NCBI GenBank assembly: GCA_037176905.1
Contig: JBBBWG010030099.1
Coordinates: 1 to 23,825, forward strand
Direction: 5' to 3'
Length of the DNA stretch: 23,825 nt
DNA from: Azolla pinnata
Lineage: Eukaryota; Streptophyta; Polypodiopsida; Salviniales; Salviniaceae
The position numbers and the translations under genes are program-made. The notes below the pieces were generated by a model. That model had not been told where the DNA came from. It was given only the letters and a program-made list of their open reading frames with translations, and ran no database searches. This document shows positions 22,801-23,825 of the stretch, piece after piece. Numbering within the stretch: the stretch's first letter is position 1; each line of letters starts with the position of its first letter.

Positions 22801-23825
22801 TCCTAGAAGCTGATGATCCGATAGCCAATGGCTTACTCAACATGCTTTGTTCGAACACCCTCGATACAGTGAGAAGGAACGTAATTGGCCTGTTTATTGG
22901 ATTGAGAGAAGAGAGTCGTAGAGCATAGATACAGTATGCATGTGTGTATGTAGGTCAAAAGCAAAACGAGTAGAATACACTAGGATTGCATCGAAGTTAG
23001 TTACATTAGGATCAACGTGTATGTTAGCACCTCGCCATCTGCTCCAACTCAAGCCCAGAAGAGAGAGATAATGTTTCCTTTCTGTGCAGAGAATTTCGTG
23101 TTCGACTTGGGAGAGCTTCCCAAAGCTGAACGCGGGCAACAACTGGATTCTGGGGTCACGGAGCTTTTCGATGACTCGTTCTGAGATCACGATAAATCGC
23201 GTCTGCTGATCTCATCGATTGCTGTATCGGGTGCTCTTTGGTTGATCTGTAACTTGACTGTCTATGATTCTGATTAGTTTAATGGCTTTGTTAATGAGCA
23301 ATCTGGTGAATCAATTTGCCGACTGATTTATGGATTGGATAGTAGGAATCAAGTTAGTAATTTGTGTAATTTATGAATTTTAAAGGAAAAATGTGTACTT
23401 TCCCCCGATAAATAATAGACCTAAAATCCATTGAAAGGTGTGATTAATTAACTATTTGGACCACATAAATATCGATGGATTATCACAATCTATTAATTAC
23501 GCCTCAAACTGCACTGCTGATTAATGATTAGTAAGCAGATGCAGTTCCCCCTGATCTCCTCTTGATATAATTCTCGATGATTTGATTGGCCTCGCCGCTA
23601 TCGTTAATCACTTTTTGGCTCGCTAACAATGGATGATAGTTAGTGCAAGATTTATGCTAATGACATTATTTTAGATGTGATTAGTGTGTACTTGATCGGA
23701 CTAATCACACAAACCCTTAGCTCTTTAAGTATGCTTAAGGGAGTGACAAAGGAAGCATTTGAGCATGTAATCCGCTGTTGTTTCCATTAGATTGTGGTTG
23801 TTAATTACAAACTTATTAGAAGGGC
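22800..23825. other. Right-hand flank, no confident gene
   Basis: The left 400 bp is moderately GC-rich and contains the small ORF described separately. From about 23200 to the window end the sequence is AT-rich with no exon that I can identify. A neighbouring gene may begin or end beyond the window. Confidence 0.5.
23071..23184 (+). CDS. Possible small ORF of 37 residues, unassigned
   Basis: An ATG-to-TGA frame encoding an acidic 37-residue peptide starting MFPFCAENFVFDLGELPKAE and ending ELFDDSF. The same bases are open on the minus strand (22894-23190), where a different frame reads RVIEKLRDPRIQLLPAFSF. Only one of the two, or neither, can be real. A TGTGCAG acceptor-like string at 23083-23089 means the plus frame could instead be a terminal exon (about 23090-23184). 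I do not recognise either product. Confidence 0.2.
   Translation: MFPFCAENFVFDLGELPKAERGQQLDSGVTELFDDSF

Overview
This is nuclear DNA of a flowering plant. All four genes are interrupted by canonical GT-AG introns and encode plant-type proteins, notably RAR1 (two CHORD domains around the plant CCCH motif), a 40S ribosomal protein eS19 with a plant-type C-terminus, and an NPF transporter. The species cannot be fixed from the sequence. The eS19 tail reads more like the general plant form than the grass form as I remember it, so I would not assume a cereal. One run of exactly 100 N (12262-12361) marks an assembly gap.

Layout, left to right. (1) 1-765: RAR1 upstream region with a four-copy ~45 bp tandem repeat and a GAC tract. 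(2) 766-4943, plus strand: RAR1, five coding exons, 208 residues. (3) 4944-7958: convergent intergenic space with no recognisable gene. (4) 7959-12787, minus strand: a complete NRT1/PTR (NPF) transporter, four coding exons, 597 residues. Its short first exon lies 2.5 kb upstream of the second, across a tandem repeat and the gap. (5) 12788-13250: a 463 bp divergent promoter region between the NPF and eS19 start codons. (6) 13251-15500, plus strand: RPS19/eS19, four coding exons, 144 residues, with three degenerate ~300 bp tandem repeats in intron 1. (7) 15501-16596: convergent 3' space. (8) 16597-21927, minus strand: a DUF72 (YecE-like TIM-barrel family) protein, eleven coding exons, 429 residues. 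It carries a basic C-terminal extension with two PIP-box-like motifs. (9) 21928-23825: its upstream region, with a G-box, an 18 bp perfect palindrome, a ~60 bp minisatellite and one small unassigned ORF.

The four genes do not form a pathway. RAR1 acts in NLR immune-receptor maturation with HSP90 and SGT1, NPF proteins move nitrate, peptides or other small solutes across membranes, eS19 is a ribosome component, and DUF72 has no established activity. No CRISPR, prokaryotic operon, rRNA or tRNA was seen. The points most worth following up are the unusual metal-ligand spacing in both RAR1 CHORD domains, the C-terminal extension of the DUF72 protein, the compact NPF/RPS19 head-to-head arrangement, and the many intronic or promoter tandem repeats.
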